The notes: a model not told the origin generated them from the sequence alone. 64,000 nucleotides of DNA from Moraxella caprae DSM 19149 (GCF_000426885.1 NZ_AUGF01000010.1:1-64000), one strand, 5' to 3'. Shown: positions 47,593-57,676, counted from the first letter of the stretch. Translations and numbers: made by a program.

Positions 47593-47614
47593 TCCGAACT
47601 AATCGAGGTGACTT

Positions 47615-48619
47615 ATGACAAATGTAACTGAGTTTCTAACACCGTCTGCAATTAATGTAGATACGGTTAATGAAACGACTGCTAAGGTCACGCTCGAGCC
47701 GTTAGAACGTGGCTTTGGGCATACATTAGGTAATGCTCTTCGTCGCATTCTTTTATCTTCGTTGTCTGGTGCTGCCGTGATTGAAGCTGAAATTGAAGGC
47801 GTTGATCATGAGTATTCAACACTAGAGGGTTTACAAGAGGATGTACTAGATTTGCTTTTGAACCTAAAAGGTTTGGCAATCATCTTACATGACCAAAACG
47901 AAGCTTATTTAACATTGGATAAAAAGGGTGCAGGTGTTGTAACTGCTGCTGACCTTGAGTTGCCACATAATGTTGAGATTGCCAACCCTGAATTGGTACT
48001 TGGTACACTAAGTGAACGTGGGCATTTAAAAATGCGTTTGCGTGTGGTAATGGGTCGTGGCTATGAGCCTGCCAATCAACGTCGTGAAGATGCCAATTCT
48101 AAAGCGATTGGGTGTTTAAAACTTGATGCAAGTTTTAGCCCTATTTTGCGTGTGGCTTATGACGTTGAAAATGCTCGTGTTGAGCAACGTACCGACCTTG
48201 ATAAGCTCATCATTGAGCTTGAAACTAATGGCACGATTGACCCTGAAGAGGCGATTCGTAAGGCGGCTACGATTTTGCAACAACAAATTGCAATCTTCGT
48301 TGATTTAGAAGCCGAAGAAGCCCCTGAACCAGTTAAAGAAAAAGAAGAGATTGACCCTGTGCTATTACGCCCAGTGGACGACCTTGAACTAACGGTTCGT
48401 TCAGCAAACTGCTTGAAAGCTGAAAACATTTACTACATCGGTGATTTGGTGCAACGTTCTGAAACTGAACTTCTAAAAACACCAAATTTAGGTAAGAAAT
48501 CATTGACTGAAATCAAAGACGTACTTGCGTCAAAAGGTTTGGAGTTGGGCATGCGTTTAGAGACCTGGCCACCAAGCGATTTGCGAGTTGATGACCGTTT
48601 TTCTTACCGTAGCCGTTAA
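47615..48619 (+). CDS. rpoA: RNA polymerase subunit alpha
   Basis: 334 residues. The N-terminal domain for assembly ([20 protein letters not shown]) is joined by an acidic linker ([20 protein letters not shown], about 235-255) to the C-terminal domain. That domain carries [20 protein letters not shown] and [19 protein letters not shown] for UP-element and activator contact. Confidence 0.99.
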   Translation: MTNVTEFLTPSAINVDTVNETTAKVTLEPLERGFGHTLGNALRRILLSSLSGAAVIEAEIEGVDHEYSTLEGLQEDVLDLLLNLKGLAIILHDQNEAYLTLDKKGAGVVTAADLELPHNVEIANPELVLGTLSERGHLKMRLRVVMGRGYEPANQRREDANSKAIGCLKLDASFSPILRVAYDVENARVEQRTDLDKLIIELETNGTIDPEEAIRKAATILQQQIAIFVDLEAEEAPEPVKEKEEIDPVLLRPVDDLELTVRSANCLKAENIYYIGDLVQRSETELLKTPNLGKKSLTEIKDVLASKGLELGMRLETWPPSDLRVDDRFSYRSR

Positions 48620-48637
48620 TTTTAAAGGATACTGACC

Positions 48638-48997
48638 ATGCGACATCGTAATAGCGGAGTCAAGCTGGGTCGCACCAGCAGCCATCGTAAGGCTATGTTC
48701 CAAAACATGACCAATTCATTGATTGAACATGAGCTAATTAAAACTACGTTGGTAAAAGCAAAAGAGCTACGTCGTGTAGCAGAGCCACTCATCACTCTGG
48801 CAAAAGAAGACAGCGTTGCAAACCGTCGTCTTGCTTTTAACCGTACTCGTAACAAGGCAACCGTTGGTAAGCTTTTCAATGAGCTAGGACCACGTTACAA
48901 GACTCGTCCAGGTGGTTATTTGCGTATCATCAAATGCGGTTATCGTGATGGTGATAATGCACCAATGGCTTATGTAGAATTGGTTGACCGCCCATAA
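48638..48997 (+). CDS. rplQ: 50S ribosomal protein L17
   Basis: 119 residues. [20 protein letters not shown] and [20 protein letters not shown] are diagnostic. It ends the alpha operon; an intrinsic terminator follows. Confidence 0.98.
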   Translation: MRHRNSGVKLGRTSSHRKAMFQNMTNSLIEHELIKTTLVKAKELRRVAEPLITLAKEDSVANRRLAFNRTRNKATVGKLFNELGPRYKTRPGGYLRIIKCGYRDGDNAPMAYVELVDRP

Positions 48998-49013
48998 TAG
49001 TCAATACTTCTAC

Positions 49014-49047
49014 AAAAACCAAATCTTTTTTAAGGTTTGGTTTTTTT
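49014..49047 (+). terminator. Terminator of the S10-spc-alpha superoperon
   Basis: AAAAACCAAATCTT pairs with AAGGTTTGGTTTTT around TTTT, followed by further T. A 14-bp stem with one G-U pair. Confidence 0.92.
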
Positions 49048-49127
49048 GTTGCATAAATTTTGGTTTGTTGGTGCTTCTGGCAAATAAAAATACGATTGGT
49101 GTTAAATTATAGCTAAAAACTTTAAAA

Positions 49128-49231
49128 TTAGGGTGAGTCTGTTTTTGTTATTTCCCATGCAAAAATTGATTAAATCATCAAATTTTTATCATATCTGTAA
49201 AGATGCCATCAATGATGAGTACGCCTTGTTA
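49128..49231. repeat. Degenerate TAGGGCGTG-family repeat
   Basis: Starts TTAGGGTGAGTCTG and ends near GAGTACGCCTTGTTAA, both decayed versions of the family ends. The interior CCATGCAAAAATTGATTAA and ATGCCATCAATGATG align with the copy at 5088-5219, with an internal deletion. The boundary is approximate. Confidence 0.6.
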
Positions 49232-49581
49232 ATTTGTACTGTATTAAATTTAGTTTGAGTAAGTGGTTATGTCAAACTTTCTATTAAACATAGTAGAGTG
49301 AGAACTTTGTAAAATGGGTCTTATTTTAAACACTTGTTGTTTTGTGGGATGTGGTACAATTACCCTGTGCGGTAATTAGGAAAAACATTTTAAAGCAGTA
49401 ATAATCTGTGCTACAATAATACCGCTTTTAGCAAATGGTCTGCCAACTTTGCAATAATACTTGCGTCACACCCACTCATAGTACTATTTGTACAACTTCG
49501 TTCGTCTCGTTTGTCTTATTGTAAATTTGTTTGACCATAAAAACAGCCAGCTTTTTAGCGAGCCAATCACAAGGAATTCAC
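49232..49581 (+). promoter_or_regulatory. Upstream region of the class I fumarase gene
   Basis: About 350 bases. TGCTACAAT at 49409-49417 is the best -10 (extended form). A hairpin AATTACC / GGTAATT spans 49358-49377. Another TACAAT lies at 49355. No coding frame is credible. Confidence 0.45.
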
Positions 49582-51108
49582 ATGACTGTCATCAAAAAAG
49601 ACGACTTTATCGCCTCCATCGCAGACGCATTTCAGTACATCAGCTACTATCACCCCACCGATTATATCGAAGCCCTAGCCGAAGCCTTAGAGCGTGAAGA
49701 AAACCCCGCCGCCAAAGACGCCATGACCCAAATTTTGGTAAACAGCCGTATGTGTGCCGAAGGCAAACGTCCGATTTGCCAAGATACAGGGATTGCAACA
49801 GTGTTCCTAAAAGTCGGCATGAACGTAACGTGGGACAGTGACATGAGCGTGGCGGACATGGTCAACGAAGGCGTTCGCCGTGCCTACAATCACCCTGATA
49901 ACACCCTGCGAGCCAGCGTACTTGCCGACCCTGCAGGCAAACGAGTGAACACCAAAGACAATACCCCTGCCGTCATTCATATGGAAATCGTGGCAGGCGA
50001 CAAGGTAGAAGTTACCTGTGCCGCCAAAGGGGGCGGTAGCGAGAACAAATCCAAACTTGCCATGCTAAACCCGTCTGACAGTATCGTGGATTGGGTGTTA
50101 AAGAGCATTCCTGAAATGGGTGCAGGGTGGTGTCCACCGGGGATCTTGGGCATTGGTATCGGTGGCACGCCTGAAAAAGCAACCCTTTTGGCAAAAGAGA
50201 GTCTCATGAGCCATATTGATATTCATGAGCTAAAAGCCAAAGCCGAAAGCGGAGCAGAGCTTTCTACCACAGAGAGTCTACGCCTTGAACTCTTTGAAAA
50301 GGTAAACGCACTTGGCATTGGGGCACAGGGCTTGGGCGGATTGACCACCGTGCTTGATGTCAAAATCCTAGACTATCCAACGCACGCAGCCAGTAAACCT
50401 GTGGCGATGATTCCTAACTGTGCTGCCACTCGCCATGTGGAATTTGAACTTGACGGCACAGGGGCGGTAAACCTAGAACCGCCAAGCATGGACGTGTATC
50501 CTGATATTACTTATAGCCCCGACAGTGGCAAGCGTGTCAATGTGGATACCCTAACCAAAGAAGAAGTGGCGACATGGCAAACAGGCGATGTGCTATTATT
50601 AAACGGCAAAATCTACACAGGGCGAGATGCTGCTCACAAACGCATGACTGACATGCTAAATAATGGCGAAACCTTGCCAGTAGATTTTACCAATAAACTC
50701 ATCTACTACGTTGGACCTGTTGATCCTGTGCGTGATGAAGTGGTGGGGCCAGCAGGACCGACAACTGCCACTCGTATGGATAAATTTACCCGTCAAATGC
50801 TAGAACAAACAGGTCTTTTGGGTATGATTGGTAAATCCGAGCGTGGCAAAATCGCCTGTGAAGCCATCGCCGACAACAAAGCAGTGTATCTCATGGCGGT
50901 GGGCGGTTCGGCATATTTGGTCTCAAAAGCCATCAAAAACGCCAAAGTGGTTGCCTTTCCTGAGCTTGGCATGGAGGCGATTTATGAATTTGAAGTCAAG
51001 GACATGCCCGTAACGGTGGCGGTGGATAGCAATGGTGTATCGGTACACGCCACCGCCCCAAAAATCTGGCAAGCCAAAATCGGTAAAATCCCTGTGGTGG
51101 AAGGCTAA
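49582..51108 (+). CDS. fumA: Fumarate hydratase, class I (iron-sulphur type)
   Basis: A 508-residue TCA-cycle enzyme interconverting fumarate and malate with a 4Fe-4S cluster. The alpha region has KRPICQDTGIATVFLKVGMN, VTCAAKGGGSENKS and GWCPPGILGIGIGG; PNCAATRH follows. The beta region has GRDAAHKRM, VGPAGPTTATRMDKF and GMIGKSERG. The candidate cluster Cys residues lie in PICQDTG, PNCAATRH and KIACEA/GWCPPG. The start at 49582 has AAGGAATTCAC upstream. The gene symbol follows E. coli usage; this is the one-chain class I form. Confidence 0.94.
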   Translation: MTVIKKDDFIASIADAFQYISYYHPTDYIEALAEALEREENPAAKDAMTQILVNSRMCAEGKRPICQDTGIATVFLKVGMNVTWDSDMSVADMVNEGVRRAYNHPDNTLRASVLADPAGKRVNTKDNTPAVIHMEIVAGDKVEVTCAAKGGGSENKSKLAMLNPSDSIVDWVLKSIPEMGAGWCPPGILGIGIGGTPEKATLLAKESLMSHIDIHELKAKAESGAELSTTESLRLELFEKVNALGIGAQGLGGLTTVLDVKILDYPTHAASKPVAMIPNCAATRHVEFELDGTGAVNLEPPSMDVYPDITYSPDSGKRVNVDTLTKEEVATWQTGDVLLLNGKIYTGRDAAHKRMTDMLNNGETLPVDFTNKLIYYVGPVDPVRDEVVGPAGPTTATRMDKFTRQMLEQTGLLGMIGKSERGKIACEAIADNKAVYLMAVGGSAYLVSKAIKNAKVVAFPELGMEAIYEFEVKDMPVTVAVDSNGVSVHATAPKIWQAKIGKIPVVEG

Positions 51109-51138
51109 ACGTCCAAATGTTCGGTCAATAAACCACAG

Positions 51139-51174
51139 CACACACCTCAAGCAAGGTCTTTGGGGTGTGTTTTT
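51139..51174 (+). terminator. Intrinsic terminator of the fumarase gene
   Basis: ACACACCTCAA pairs with TTTGGGGTGTGT (one G-U, small bulge), followed by TTTTT. It lies about 30 bases after the stop, close to the end of convergent gph. Confidence 0.85.
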
Positions 51175-51179
51175 GTGAG

Positions 51180-51830
51180 TTATAAAAGAGATGTAACCAA
51201 ATCGCCAAAATTATCAAACACCTCATCAGGGCGACTGTCGGCAATCGGCTCGCCATAGTTATAGCCATAGGTTAGGGCAAGCGTGGTTATCCCTGCGTTT
51301 TGTCCTGCTAAGATGTCATTTTTGGAGTCGCCCACCATGACCGCTTGCGATTTGTCCATGCCAAGCGTATCACAAATGTGCAAAAGCGGAGCGGGGTCTG
51401 GCTTTTTAGTAGGCAAACTGTCGCCCCCAATGACACAGGCGAATTTGTCCGTCCAGCCCATGTTATTTAAAATGTCGGGCAAAAATTGGGCGGGCTTATT
51501 GGTGCAAAGAGCCAGTGTAAAGCCTTGTGTTATAAGGCAGTTTAATCCGTCCGTTACCCCATTGTACTCCACCGTTTTGCCTTGACAAGTGGCGTATTCT
51601 TTTAAAAATATCTCATGGGCGTGGTGCAAATTGTCAAGTGATAGCTCCGCCCACACTAATGCCCGCTCCACGAGTTTCACCGAGCCATTACCCACCCATG
51701 TCCGTGCGTTGTCGGTGCCAGCAGGGGATTTGTCAAAATGAGCAAGCATTTTGTCCACGCCATCCGCCAAATCAGGCACGCTGTCAATGAGTGTGCCATC
51801 CAAATCAAAAATGATGAGTGATTTTGTCAT
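51180..51830 (-). CDS. gph: Phosphoglycolate phosphatase (HAD family)
   Basis: A 216-residue HAD phosphatase. IFDLDGTLIDSVPDL is the nucleophile motif, ALCTNKP motif II, and VGDSKNDILAGQNAG motif IV. It removes 2-phosphoglycolate produced during DNA repair. Family members overlap in substrate, so the name is probable rather than certain. AGGCAAATTT precedes the ATG. Confidence 0.85.
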   Translation of the reverse strand: MTKSLIIFDLDGTLIDSVPDLADGVDKMLAHFDKSPAGTDNARTWVGNGSVKLVERALVWAELSLDNLHHAHEIFLKEYATCQGKTVEYNGVTDGLNCLITQGFTLALCTNKPAQFLPDILNNMGWTDKFACVIGGDSLPTKKPDPAPLLHICDTLGMDKSQAVMVGDSKNDILAGQNAGITTLALTYGYNYGEPIADSRPDEVFDNFGDLVTSLL

Positions 51831-52323
51831 AAATTTGCCTATTTTTAAAATTTACCAAAAGATTTAACTTAGATTTTATCAAAAAGTTTGTAACATTGAC
51901 CAAGAAATCATGAAAATTTGGCGTAAATTGTAACAATTTATGTAAAACTTACCCATTTTTACCAAAAATCGCCAGAATTTTTGATGATTTTAAAAATTTT
52001 TGGGGAAAATTTGCTGAAATTTTCAAAAATTTTAAAAAGATTGAACTGATTTTGGGTGTTTTTGATGATAAATAAGAATGTTTTTGGCAAAATAACGCAA
52101 TATTTGGGCATGGATTGTGATAAAAGTAACAAAATATTGCAAAATTGGGCAGATGTAAAAGGGGGTAGGGCGAAATTTTGCAAAACTTTACATTTGACAC
52201 CACAAATACGCACAGTTTTTAAGAAATATTTTGTTACTATACACACATCGGCACTGATGACGAACCATCAGATGACGAAATAATAAACAAACTCGGTGCT
52301 TGCACTACAATTGGAGAGAAACC
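51831..52323. other. A+T-rich intergenic region before the small barrel gene
   Basis: Nearly 500 bases with many near-repeats of CAAAAATTTT and TTTTTGG. TTGACA at 52194-52199 and TACTAT at 52235-52240 are suggestive but are not spaced as one promoter. Minus-strand frames here are low complexity and I do not call them. Confidence 0.4.
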
Positions 52324-52878
52324 ATGAAAACATTAAACAAAGCCCTACTAGCTCTTGGTGCGTCATCACTATTGGCAATGAGTGCTACTGCTGCTGTAAG
52401 CTACGGTGCAAATAGCGTGGGTCAGCCTTATGTGGGCGTAAAAGTAGGTCAATTTGACGTTGATAACGCTCGTGGTCATAAAGGTGACTTGACTGCTTAT
52501 GGCGTATATGGTGGTTATAACTTCGACCAAAACGTCGGTGTTGAGCTAGAATACCAAGGTGCTGACAGCGAAAAATATAACCATAATGGCAATGATTACG
52601 AACTAAAAGCGAAGACTTATGGTGCGTATGGTAATTATCGTTACCACTTCAACAACTCACCAGTCTATGCCAAAGGTAAATTGGGTCTGTCTAAAACAGA
52701 AGTTGAAAACAAAACAACCAACAGCAACCTATATTCTAGCGAAACAGACAAAACGTCAATCGCTGGTGGCGTGGGTCTGGGTTTCCAACCAACCGCTAAC
52801 TTCGGTATCGAAGCAGGTTATAACTACCTAAACTCTGATGCCAACATGTGGGGCGTAGGTGCTCACCTAGCATTCTAA
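52324..52878 (+). CDS. Outer-membrane beta-barrel protein
   Basis: A 184-residue exported barrel. The signal peptide runs MKTLNKALLALGASSLLAMS to about SATAA. Amphipathic strands follow: LTAYGVYGGYNFDQNVGVEL, TYGAYGNYRYHF and NFGIEAGYNYLNSDANMWGV. The chain ends HLAF with terminal Phe, the assembly signal. It fits the OmpA-like transmembrane/opacity class, without a peptidoglycan-binding domain. GGAGAGAAACC precedes the ATG. Role unknown. Confidence 0.85.
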   Translation: MKTLNKALLALGASSLLAMSATAAVSYGANSVGQPYVGVKVGQFDVDNARGHKGDLTAYGVYGGYNFDQNVGVELEYQGADSEKYNHNGNDYELKAKTYGAYGNYRYHFNNSPVYAKGKLGLSKTEVENKTTNSNLYSSETDKTSIAGGVGLGFQPTANFGIEAGYNYLNSDANMWGVGAHLAF

Positions 52879-52898
52879 TTTTGGCACTCCATGGCATG

Positions 52899-52931
52899 AA
52901 CAACCGTAGAGCGATTTACGGTTGTTTTTTT
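52899..52931 (+). terminator. Intrinsic terminator of the small barrel gene
   Basis: AACAACCGTA, eight-base loop, TACGGTTGTT then TTTTT. Ten-bp stem. Confidence 0.93.
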
Positions 52932-53012
52932 GTCGTTCAAAGTATTGTAAGCTCAATTATGGCAAATTAACCCCAATTTGCACCAATGCAAATATGAAAA
53001 ATGTCTTTGTGG

Positions 53013-53031
53013 GGGCGTGCTTTCCACGCCC
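53013..53031. repeat. Short palindrome GGGCGTGCTTTCCACGCCC
   Basis: Seven-bp arms around five bases, sharing the GGGCGTG / CACGCCC ends of the larger repeat family. Possibly another collapsed copy. No T-run. Confidence 0.55.
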
Positions 53032-53133
53032 TTTGATGGTGTATTTGAGGTGAACCGATTATAAAATGTCGTCGTTCATAAAAATGGGGCAAATCATCGC
53101 CCCGAATATTTTTTATCTTTGTATTTTTGCTTG

Positions 53134-54489
53134 TTAGGGTGATTTTATCGTTGCTGTTGCCACGACATTGCCATGCTCTCTCATCTCAAGCACAAGCCCA
53201 TTATCATCATCGCTAAGCACATGCCAGTCGCCCACGCCTTTGGGCAGACCATTGGCGGTGACGCTGATGCATTTATTTTTTAGGCGAATCATCGGTGGGG
53301 TGTGTTTGTAGATGGTGCCCTGTCCGTCTTGTTGGATGATTTGCCCTGCAATGACGCTCGCCTGTGAGCGGTGGGGGGCGACATAGCGACAAGGCATGCC
53401 ATCAATGCTGATACAGTCGCCTAGGGCGTAGATGTCAGGCACGCTCGTTTGTAGGGTTTGGGGATTGACGGCGATGCCTGTGTGCTTGTTAAAGGTCAGA
53501 TTGGCACGCAAGGGCAGGCGTTCGTGAACGTGAAGCCCTGTGGCGACGATGATTTCATCGACCAGTAAGAGGCTGACCGTCTCGTTGTCGCAGTCAAATA
53601 AATCAATCTCATAGCCGTGTGCGGTGGCATTTACACCTTTGACCATGCTATGACCGAGCCAATTTACCCCAAGGGCTACAATGGCGTTTAAAATCCGCTC
53701 ACCTGCCATGGCAGGCAGTAGGGCGGATAAGGGTCGGGGGTGTACGTCAATGAGACTGACCTTATGACCTGCCTTTATCAAGTCTTCGCTAAGCTCAGTG
53801 CCAATCATGCCTGCCCCGATGATGGCGACGTGCTTGGGGGTGGTTAGGCGGGATTTGAGTTCGTCAAACCGCTCCAAATGATTGACGTGCCATGCCATCT
53901 CTTTGGCGATGGTGGGCGGATAGGCAGGGCTAGCACCGATGGCGAGAATGAGTTTGTCATAATATACCGTGCCACGGGTGGTGTGCAGGCTCTGGGTGTG
54001 GGTGTCAATGTTGGTAACGTAGGTGTTGGCAAGCAGACGTACGTTGTTATCAAGGGCAGACTGACTGCCCGTGGCACGCACCAGTTCGGCTCGTCCTTTG
54101 TTTTGGGATAGGGCGACCGACAGCATGGGCTTGTGATAACGGTCGGCGTCATCGGCACTGATGAGTGTGATGAGCAAGTCCTTGTCCAAAGCACGCAAAG
54201 CGTCTACCATCGCCCAACCTGCAAGACCCGCCCCAACGATGACCACGCCACGCTCGGTGCGGTCAAAGACAACGGCAGGGGCGATGTGGCTTGTCTCTTC
54301 ATAAGGCTCAAAGTCGCTTTTGCGTACGCCACACAGCGGACATTGCCAGTCATCGGGAATGTCTTCAAAACGAGTGCCAGCAGGCAAGCCGTCTTCGGGG
54401 TCACCCAGTTCTTCATCATAGATATAGCCACAGGCAAGGCAGATGAATTTACGCCATGCACCACGACCATCGGTGGGGGAAGTTGTCAT
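53134..54489 (-). CDS. Rubredoxin / rubredoxin-NAD(+) reductase fusion
   Basis: A 451-residue two-domain redox protein. Residues about 14-64 form a rubredoxin: CLACGYIYD and [11 protein letters not shown] bind one iron through four Cys. From about residue 80 comes a FAD/NAD oxidoreductase: [13 protein letters not shown] (FAD), [18 protein letters not shown] (NAD) and DIYALGDC (FAD). The family passes electrons from NADH through FAD to rubredoxin, for alkane hydroxylases or oxygen/ROS reduction. Related bacteria usually carry the two as separate genes. It follows an acyl-CoA dehydrogenase-like gene on the same strand by 18 bases. Confidence 0.9.
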   Translation of the reverse strand: MTTSPTDGRGAWRKFICLACGYIYDEELGDPEDGLPAGTRFEDIPDDWQCPLCGVRKSDFEPYEETSHIAPAVVFDRTERGVVIVGAGLAGWAMVDALRALDKDLLITLISADDADRYHKPMLSVALSQNKGRAELVRATGSQSALDNNVRLLANTYVTNIDTHTQSLHTTRGTVYYDKLILAIGASPAYPPTIAKEMAWHVNHLERFDELKSRLTTPKHVAIIGAGMIGTELSEDLIKAGHKVSLIDVHPRPLSALLPAMAGERILNAIVALGVNWLGHSMVKGVNATAHGYEIDLFDCDNETVSLLLVDEIIVATGLHVHERLPLRANLTFNKHTGIAVNPQTLQTSVPDIYALGDCISIDGMPCRYVAPHRSQASVIAGQIIQQDGQGTIYKHTPPMIRLKNKCISVTANGLPKGVGDWHVLSDDDNGLVLEMREHGNVVATATIKSP

Positions 54490-54507
54490 GATTACCTTTT
54501 TATAAAT

Positions 54508-55626
54508 TTAAATAAAATACTCAATCGGACGAACTTTGGGTTCATCCATCAGCTGATGAGACAGATAACGCAAATGCTTGATGGCAGGCGTGACAATCGC
54601 CACAAACTGAGCTTCACGCAGACGACGTTGGGGGTGGGCAGTCATCAGATAGCCTTTTGCTCCTTGGTGAAGCATGGCAGATTGGGTGGCTTTTAGGGTC
54701 AGCATTGCCCCTTGTTCACGCACGTTTAGCACGTCTAAGAAAAACTCTTTGTCGCTGTTAAAGGGATCTTTGCCAAGGCTTAGGGTTTTGGCGACCAGAT
54801 TGTCAAGCTCCAAGGTTAGACTGCCTGCTTGGTCTTCTAAAAAGGCGTTGGAGACCGCCGTGCCTTCTTTGATGTCGTCAATGGCTCCCATGATAATCCC
54901 TGCTCCGATACCAAGTTGCATGAGCACAAATGCCGAGCGAATACGGGCGATGAATGCTTTGCAGGGCAAGGCAATGATGTCATCGGCACTGATGGGGTAG
55001 TCGGTCAGCTCAATACGTAGCGTGCTAGACCCTTCCATGCCACTAAATGCAGGGCAAGGGTGCAGTTGCCACGAACTTTGGCGTGCTTTATCAAACTGCA
55101 AAAGGAAAAACACTTCATCGTCCGTGCCATCTATCTGTGCCACGGCACCGCAGTATTGACCGTCTTTGATGTGGCTAATCCACGGCAGGATACCGCTAAC
55201 TTTGTAGCCGCTACCGTCCTTTTTAGCGACAAATTTCATGCTCTCGATGTTTGCCCATGTCTTCATCGGGTTGGACAGTGCCGTACCGCCAAAGGTGTGG
55301 GCAAGGGCGTGGTTGTCCAAAAATTCGCCCTTTAACAGGCTGTTGTCCGATTGGTCAATATACAGCCCCATCACTTGATGACACCACGTCAAAAAAGCGG
55401 TCGTGCCACACACTCGCCCCACGTTGGCATTGGCAAGGATTGCCAAATCAAAGCGGTTGCCGTGGGCGTTTAGGTGTGGGGCGAACAGTCCTGCCTTGCC
55501 CAGCTCAGCCATCTCAGCTAGGGGGTAATAACCCTTATCGATGTCGATGACTTTGGGGGCGATGTGTGTGTTGGCAAGTGTGGTGATGTTGTCTAAAAAG
55601 GCAGTTTGGTCGGTAAAGTGAAACAT
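54508..55626 (-). CDS. Acyl-CoA dehydrogenase-like protein
   Basis: A 372-residue flavin-dehydrogenase-fold protein. The N-terminal part has MAELGKAGLFAPHLNAHGN; the middle beta domain has SGILPWISHIKDGQYCGAVA; the C-terminal helical domain has KATQSAMLHQGAKGYLMTAH. I start it at ATG 55626; the longer frame runs into pabB. The catalytic Glu of classical enzymes is not obvious, so a role as flavin mono-oxygenase or acyl-ACP dehydrogenase is possible. It is placed directly upstream of the rubredoxin fusion, which could supply or take electrons. Confidence 0.75.
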   Translation of the reverse strand: MFHFTDQTAFLDNITTLANTHIAPKVIDIDKGYYPLAEMAELGKAGLFAPHLNAHGNRFDLAILANANVGRVCGTTAFLTWCHQVMGLYIDQSDNSLLKGEFLDNHALAHTFGGTALSNPMKTWANIESMKFVAKKDGSGYKVSGILPWISHIKDGQYCGAVAQIDGTDDEVFFLLQFDKARQSSWQLHPCPAFSGMEGSSTLRIELTDYPISADDIIALPCKAFIARIRSAFVLMQLGIGAGIIMGAIDDIKEGTAVSNAFLEDQAGSLTLELDNLVAKTLSLGKDPFNSDKEFFLDVLNVREQGAMLTLKATQSAMLHQGAKGYLMTAHPQRRLREAQFVAIVTPAIKHLRYLSHQLMDEPKVRPIEYFI

Positions 55627-55735
55627 GAAAAGGCTCTTATGTCGTTTTGGAATAAGTGGTATTATAAAATGAAAGAACGGGCTTATTATTTTCCGATTTG
55701 GCATAAGTATAGCATATTTGGGAACATGGGTGCAT

Positions 55736-57091
55736 TTATTCACACTCGCCATGTATCATCTGCAATATATTCCCCACTTTATCCAAACATTCTTGGTATT
55801 CACTCTCCATATCCGATTTTATGGTAATACCGCCTCCTGCCCAAAGTTCTGTTTTTTGCCATTTTTGCAACGTGCGAATGAGTACATTCCAATTACCCGT
55901 ACCGTCAAAATTCATATAGCCCATGGTTCCGCAATACGCCCCACGGGGGGAGATTTCTAATTCATGGATAATCTCGCACGCCCGTTTTTTGGGTGTGCCT
56001 GTGATTGACCCTGCTGGCAAACTGCCAAATAAGACTTCTAGGCTATGTACGTCTTTTAATTGGGCGGTAATGGTGCTGACCATATGATGTACATTTTTAA
56101 AACTTTCAATGGCAAAGCGTTTGGGTGTTTTTACCGTGCCGATTTTGGCATATTTGCCCAAGTCATTACGCAGTAAATCCACAATCATTAAATTTTCGCT
56201 AATGTCTTTTTCGCTGTTTTTGAGTTCATTTTTTAATTCATTGTCTATATCAATATCATCATGGCGTGGGCGTGTGCCTTTTATGGGTTTTGTGATGATA
56301 TGGATATTATTTTCTATTTTATGAAATTCAAAAAACAATTCAGGCGATACTGATAAAATTTCAAATTCTCCTAATTTTAAATACCCTGCAAATGGGGCAT
56401 TGATTTTATCTTGAAAATATGACAAATAACTGGCTAAATTAGCCAAATCCGCTTGCCATTTTTGGGTCAGGTTAATTTGATAAGTATCGCCTGCCTTGAT
56501 ATATTCTTGGGTTTGGTTAAAGGTGTGATTGTAATCTTGCTTTTGCCATGATGATATAAATTGGGCGGATGTTGGTTTTGGTGATTTTTTATTTAATAAA
56601 TCAGCCAAACTATTTTTTATTTCATCAAAAATATCTTTATCAGCATTTATGCCAATCAAGTCAAATCCATGCTCGCACGGCTTAATATAAATATCATAAT
56701 GCCCAAAATAAGCACAAGGCTGGTTGGGCTTGATAGCGATGTTAGGATTTAATTCATGAGCTGATAGGTCATAACCGATAAAGCCCATTAAGCCGTGGGT
56801 GTATTCGTCTTTTTGGCTAGGGCAATCCAAGTTTTTGCCATAGGCGATGAGTTCATTTTGCCAATCGCTGTAAGTGGTGGCGTAGGCGGTAGTTTGCCCT
56901 GTGTGGCGGTCAAAGCGGTGGGCGGTAAATGTGCCGTCAAATTCAATCTGCCAAGCGGTTTTTGGGCAAATGGCAATCACGGGGCGATGATTGTTGTTTA
57001 AAAAACACACCCGCCAATCGGGGTGGTGCGTGGCAATCAAGGCGGTAAGCTCGCTTGGACTGTGGGTGGTGGTAAAGTGGTGTGTGAGCAT
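55736..57091 (-). CDS. pabB: Aminodeoxychorismate synthase component I
   Basis: A 451-residue chorismate-using enzyme of folate synthesis. KPIKGTRPRHD, ENLMIVDLLRNDLGKYA, PAGSITGTPKKRACEII and AGGGITIKSDMESEYQECL are the active-site motifs of this family. PIKGT (with the active-site Lys) points to PabB rather than TrpE. No pabA or pabC is adjacent. Confidence 0.92.
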   Translation of the reverse strand: MLTHHFTTTHSPSELTALIATHHPDWRVCFLNNNHRPVIAICPKTAWQIEFDGTFTAHRFDRHTGQTTAYATTYSDWQNELIAYGKNLDCPSQKDEYTHGLMGFIGYDLSAHELNPNIAIKPNQPCAYFGHYDIYIKPCEHGFDLIGINADKDIFDEIKNSLADLLNKKSPKPTSAQFISSWQKQDYNHTFNQTQEYIKAGDTYQINLTQKWQADLANLASYLSYFQDKINAPFAGYLKLGEFEILSVSPELFFEFHKIENNIHIITKPIKGTRPRHDDIDIDNELKNELKNSEKDISENLMIVDLLRNDLGKYAKIGTVKTPKRFAIESFKNVHHMVSTITAQLKDVHSLEVLFGSLPAGSITGTPKKRACEIIHELEISPRGAYCGTMGYMNFDGTGNWNVLIRTLQKWQKTELWAGGGITIKSDMESEYQECLDKVGNILQMIHGECE

Positions 57092-57156
57092 TTTTAAAAT
57101 GATAAAGAAAAAAGGCGAATTGTAAGGGAAAATGGAAAAAAGGGAAAGGGTTAAAT

Positions 57157-57375
57157 TTATGCCAAATCATTCAATCCACAGCTTTTGTCATCAATACAAT
57201 CAAGTTTTTCTCGCTCTTGGGGTGGCTCATTATCCCTATCTTCTACGGCACAAATAAAATCATCGTCAAAATTGGCAAATAATTCAAACAACTCATCACC
57301 TAACCTTTTGGTAAGGGTGGGTGGTTGTAACCCTGAATTGTTATTTTTATTCCTAAAAATTTCTGTCTTTTTCAT
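57157..57375 (-). pseudogene. Degenerate VapB-type antitoxin, orphan
   Basis: A 72-codon frame. MKKTEIFRNKNN at the start resembles VapB/VagC antitoxins, but the QAVRLPKEFRF-type DNA-binding core is missing. The C-terminal part (FELFANFDDDFICAVEDRDN then PPQEREKLD) fits the toxin-binding tail. No ribosome-binding site is seen and no PIN toxin is adjacent. The frame is open to 57519 but that part is repeat DNA. Probably a remnant with an internal deletion. Confidence 0.5.
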
Positions 57376-57415
57376 TTTTGGTCTAGTAAGGTGCTTTGAA
57401 ATTTGATAGTAATCC

Positions 57416-57526
57416 AAAAAGTATGCCAAACTAGGTTTTCCGTTCGCCCTGAGCCTGCCTGCGGGTAGGAAAACCGTTAGGTTTCCCAAGCTCGCCACGA
57501 ACGGTTTTCTTTGTAGCATACTTTTT
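57416..57526. repeat. 111-bp inverted-repeat element
   Basis: Perfect 11-bp ends AAAAAGTATGC (57416-57426) and GCATACTTTTT (57516-57526). CCGTTCG (57440-57446) and CGAACGG (57498-57504) form an inner pair. The G+C-rich interior differs from the A+T-rich surroundings. It resembles a small non-autonomous palindromic element, unrelated to the TAGGGCGTG family. Confidence 0.75.
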
Positions 57527-57638
57527 GAACCAAAGCCTGAAATTTTAATGGTGCGTGATACGCATCTTACTTAAACACTCATTTTATGGTAATTTTAAAA
57601 ACCCTTTGGTTTCTTATTACCCCAAACCATATTAACAC

Positions 57639-57669
57639 AAAAAAGCCCGTCATCACAACGGACTTTTTT
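57639..57669 (-). terminator. Intrinsic terminator of fabB
   Basis: On the minus strand: AAAAAAGTCCGT, loop, ACGGGCTTTTTT (one G-U), a few bases after the fabB stop. Confidence 0.9.
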
Positions 57670-57676
57670 AAGTTTA

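Noticed and set aside
51949-52246. Minus-strand frames of 84-95 codons
   Set aside because: They are Phe/Lys/Asn low-complexity translations of A+T-rich intergenic DNA, in two overlapping frames with no homology signal.
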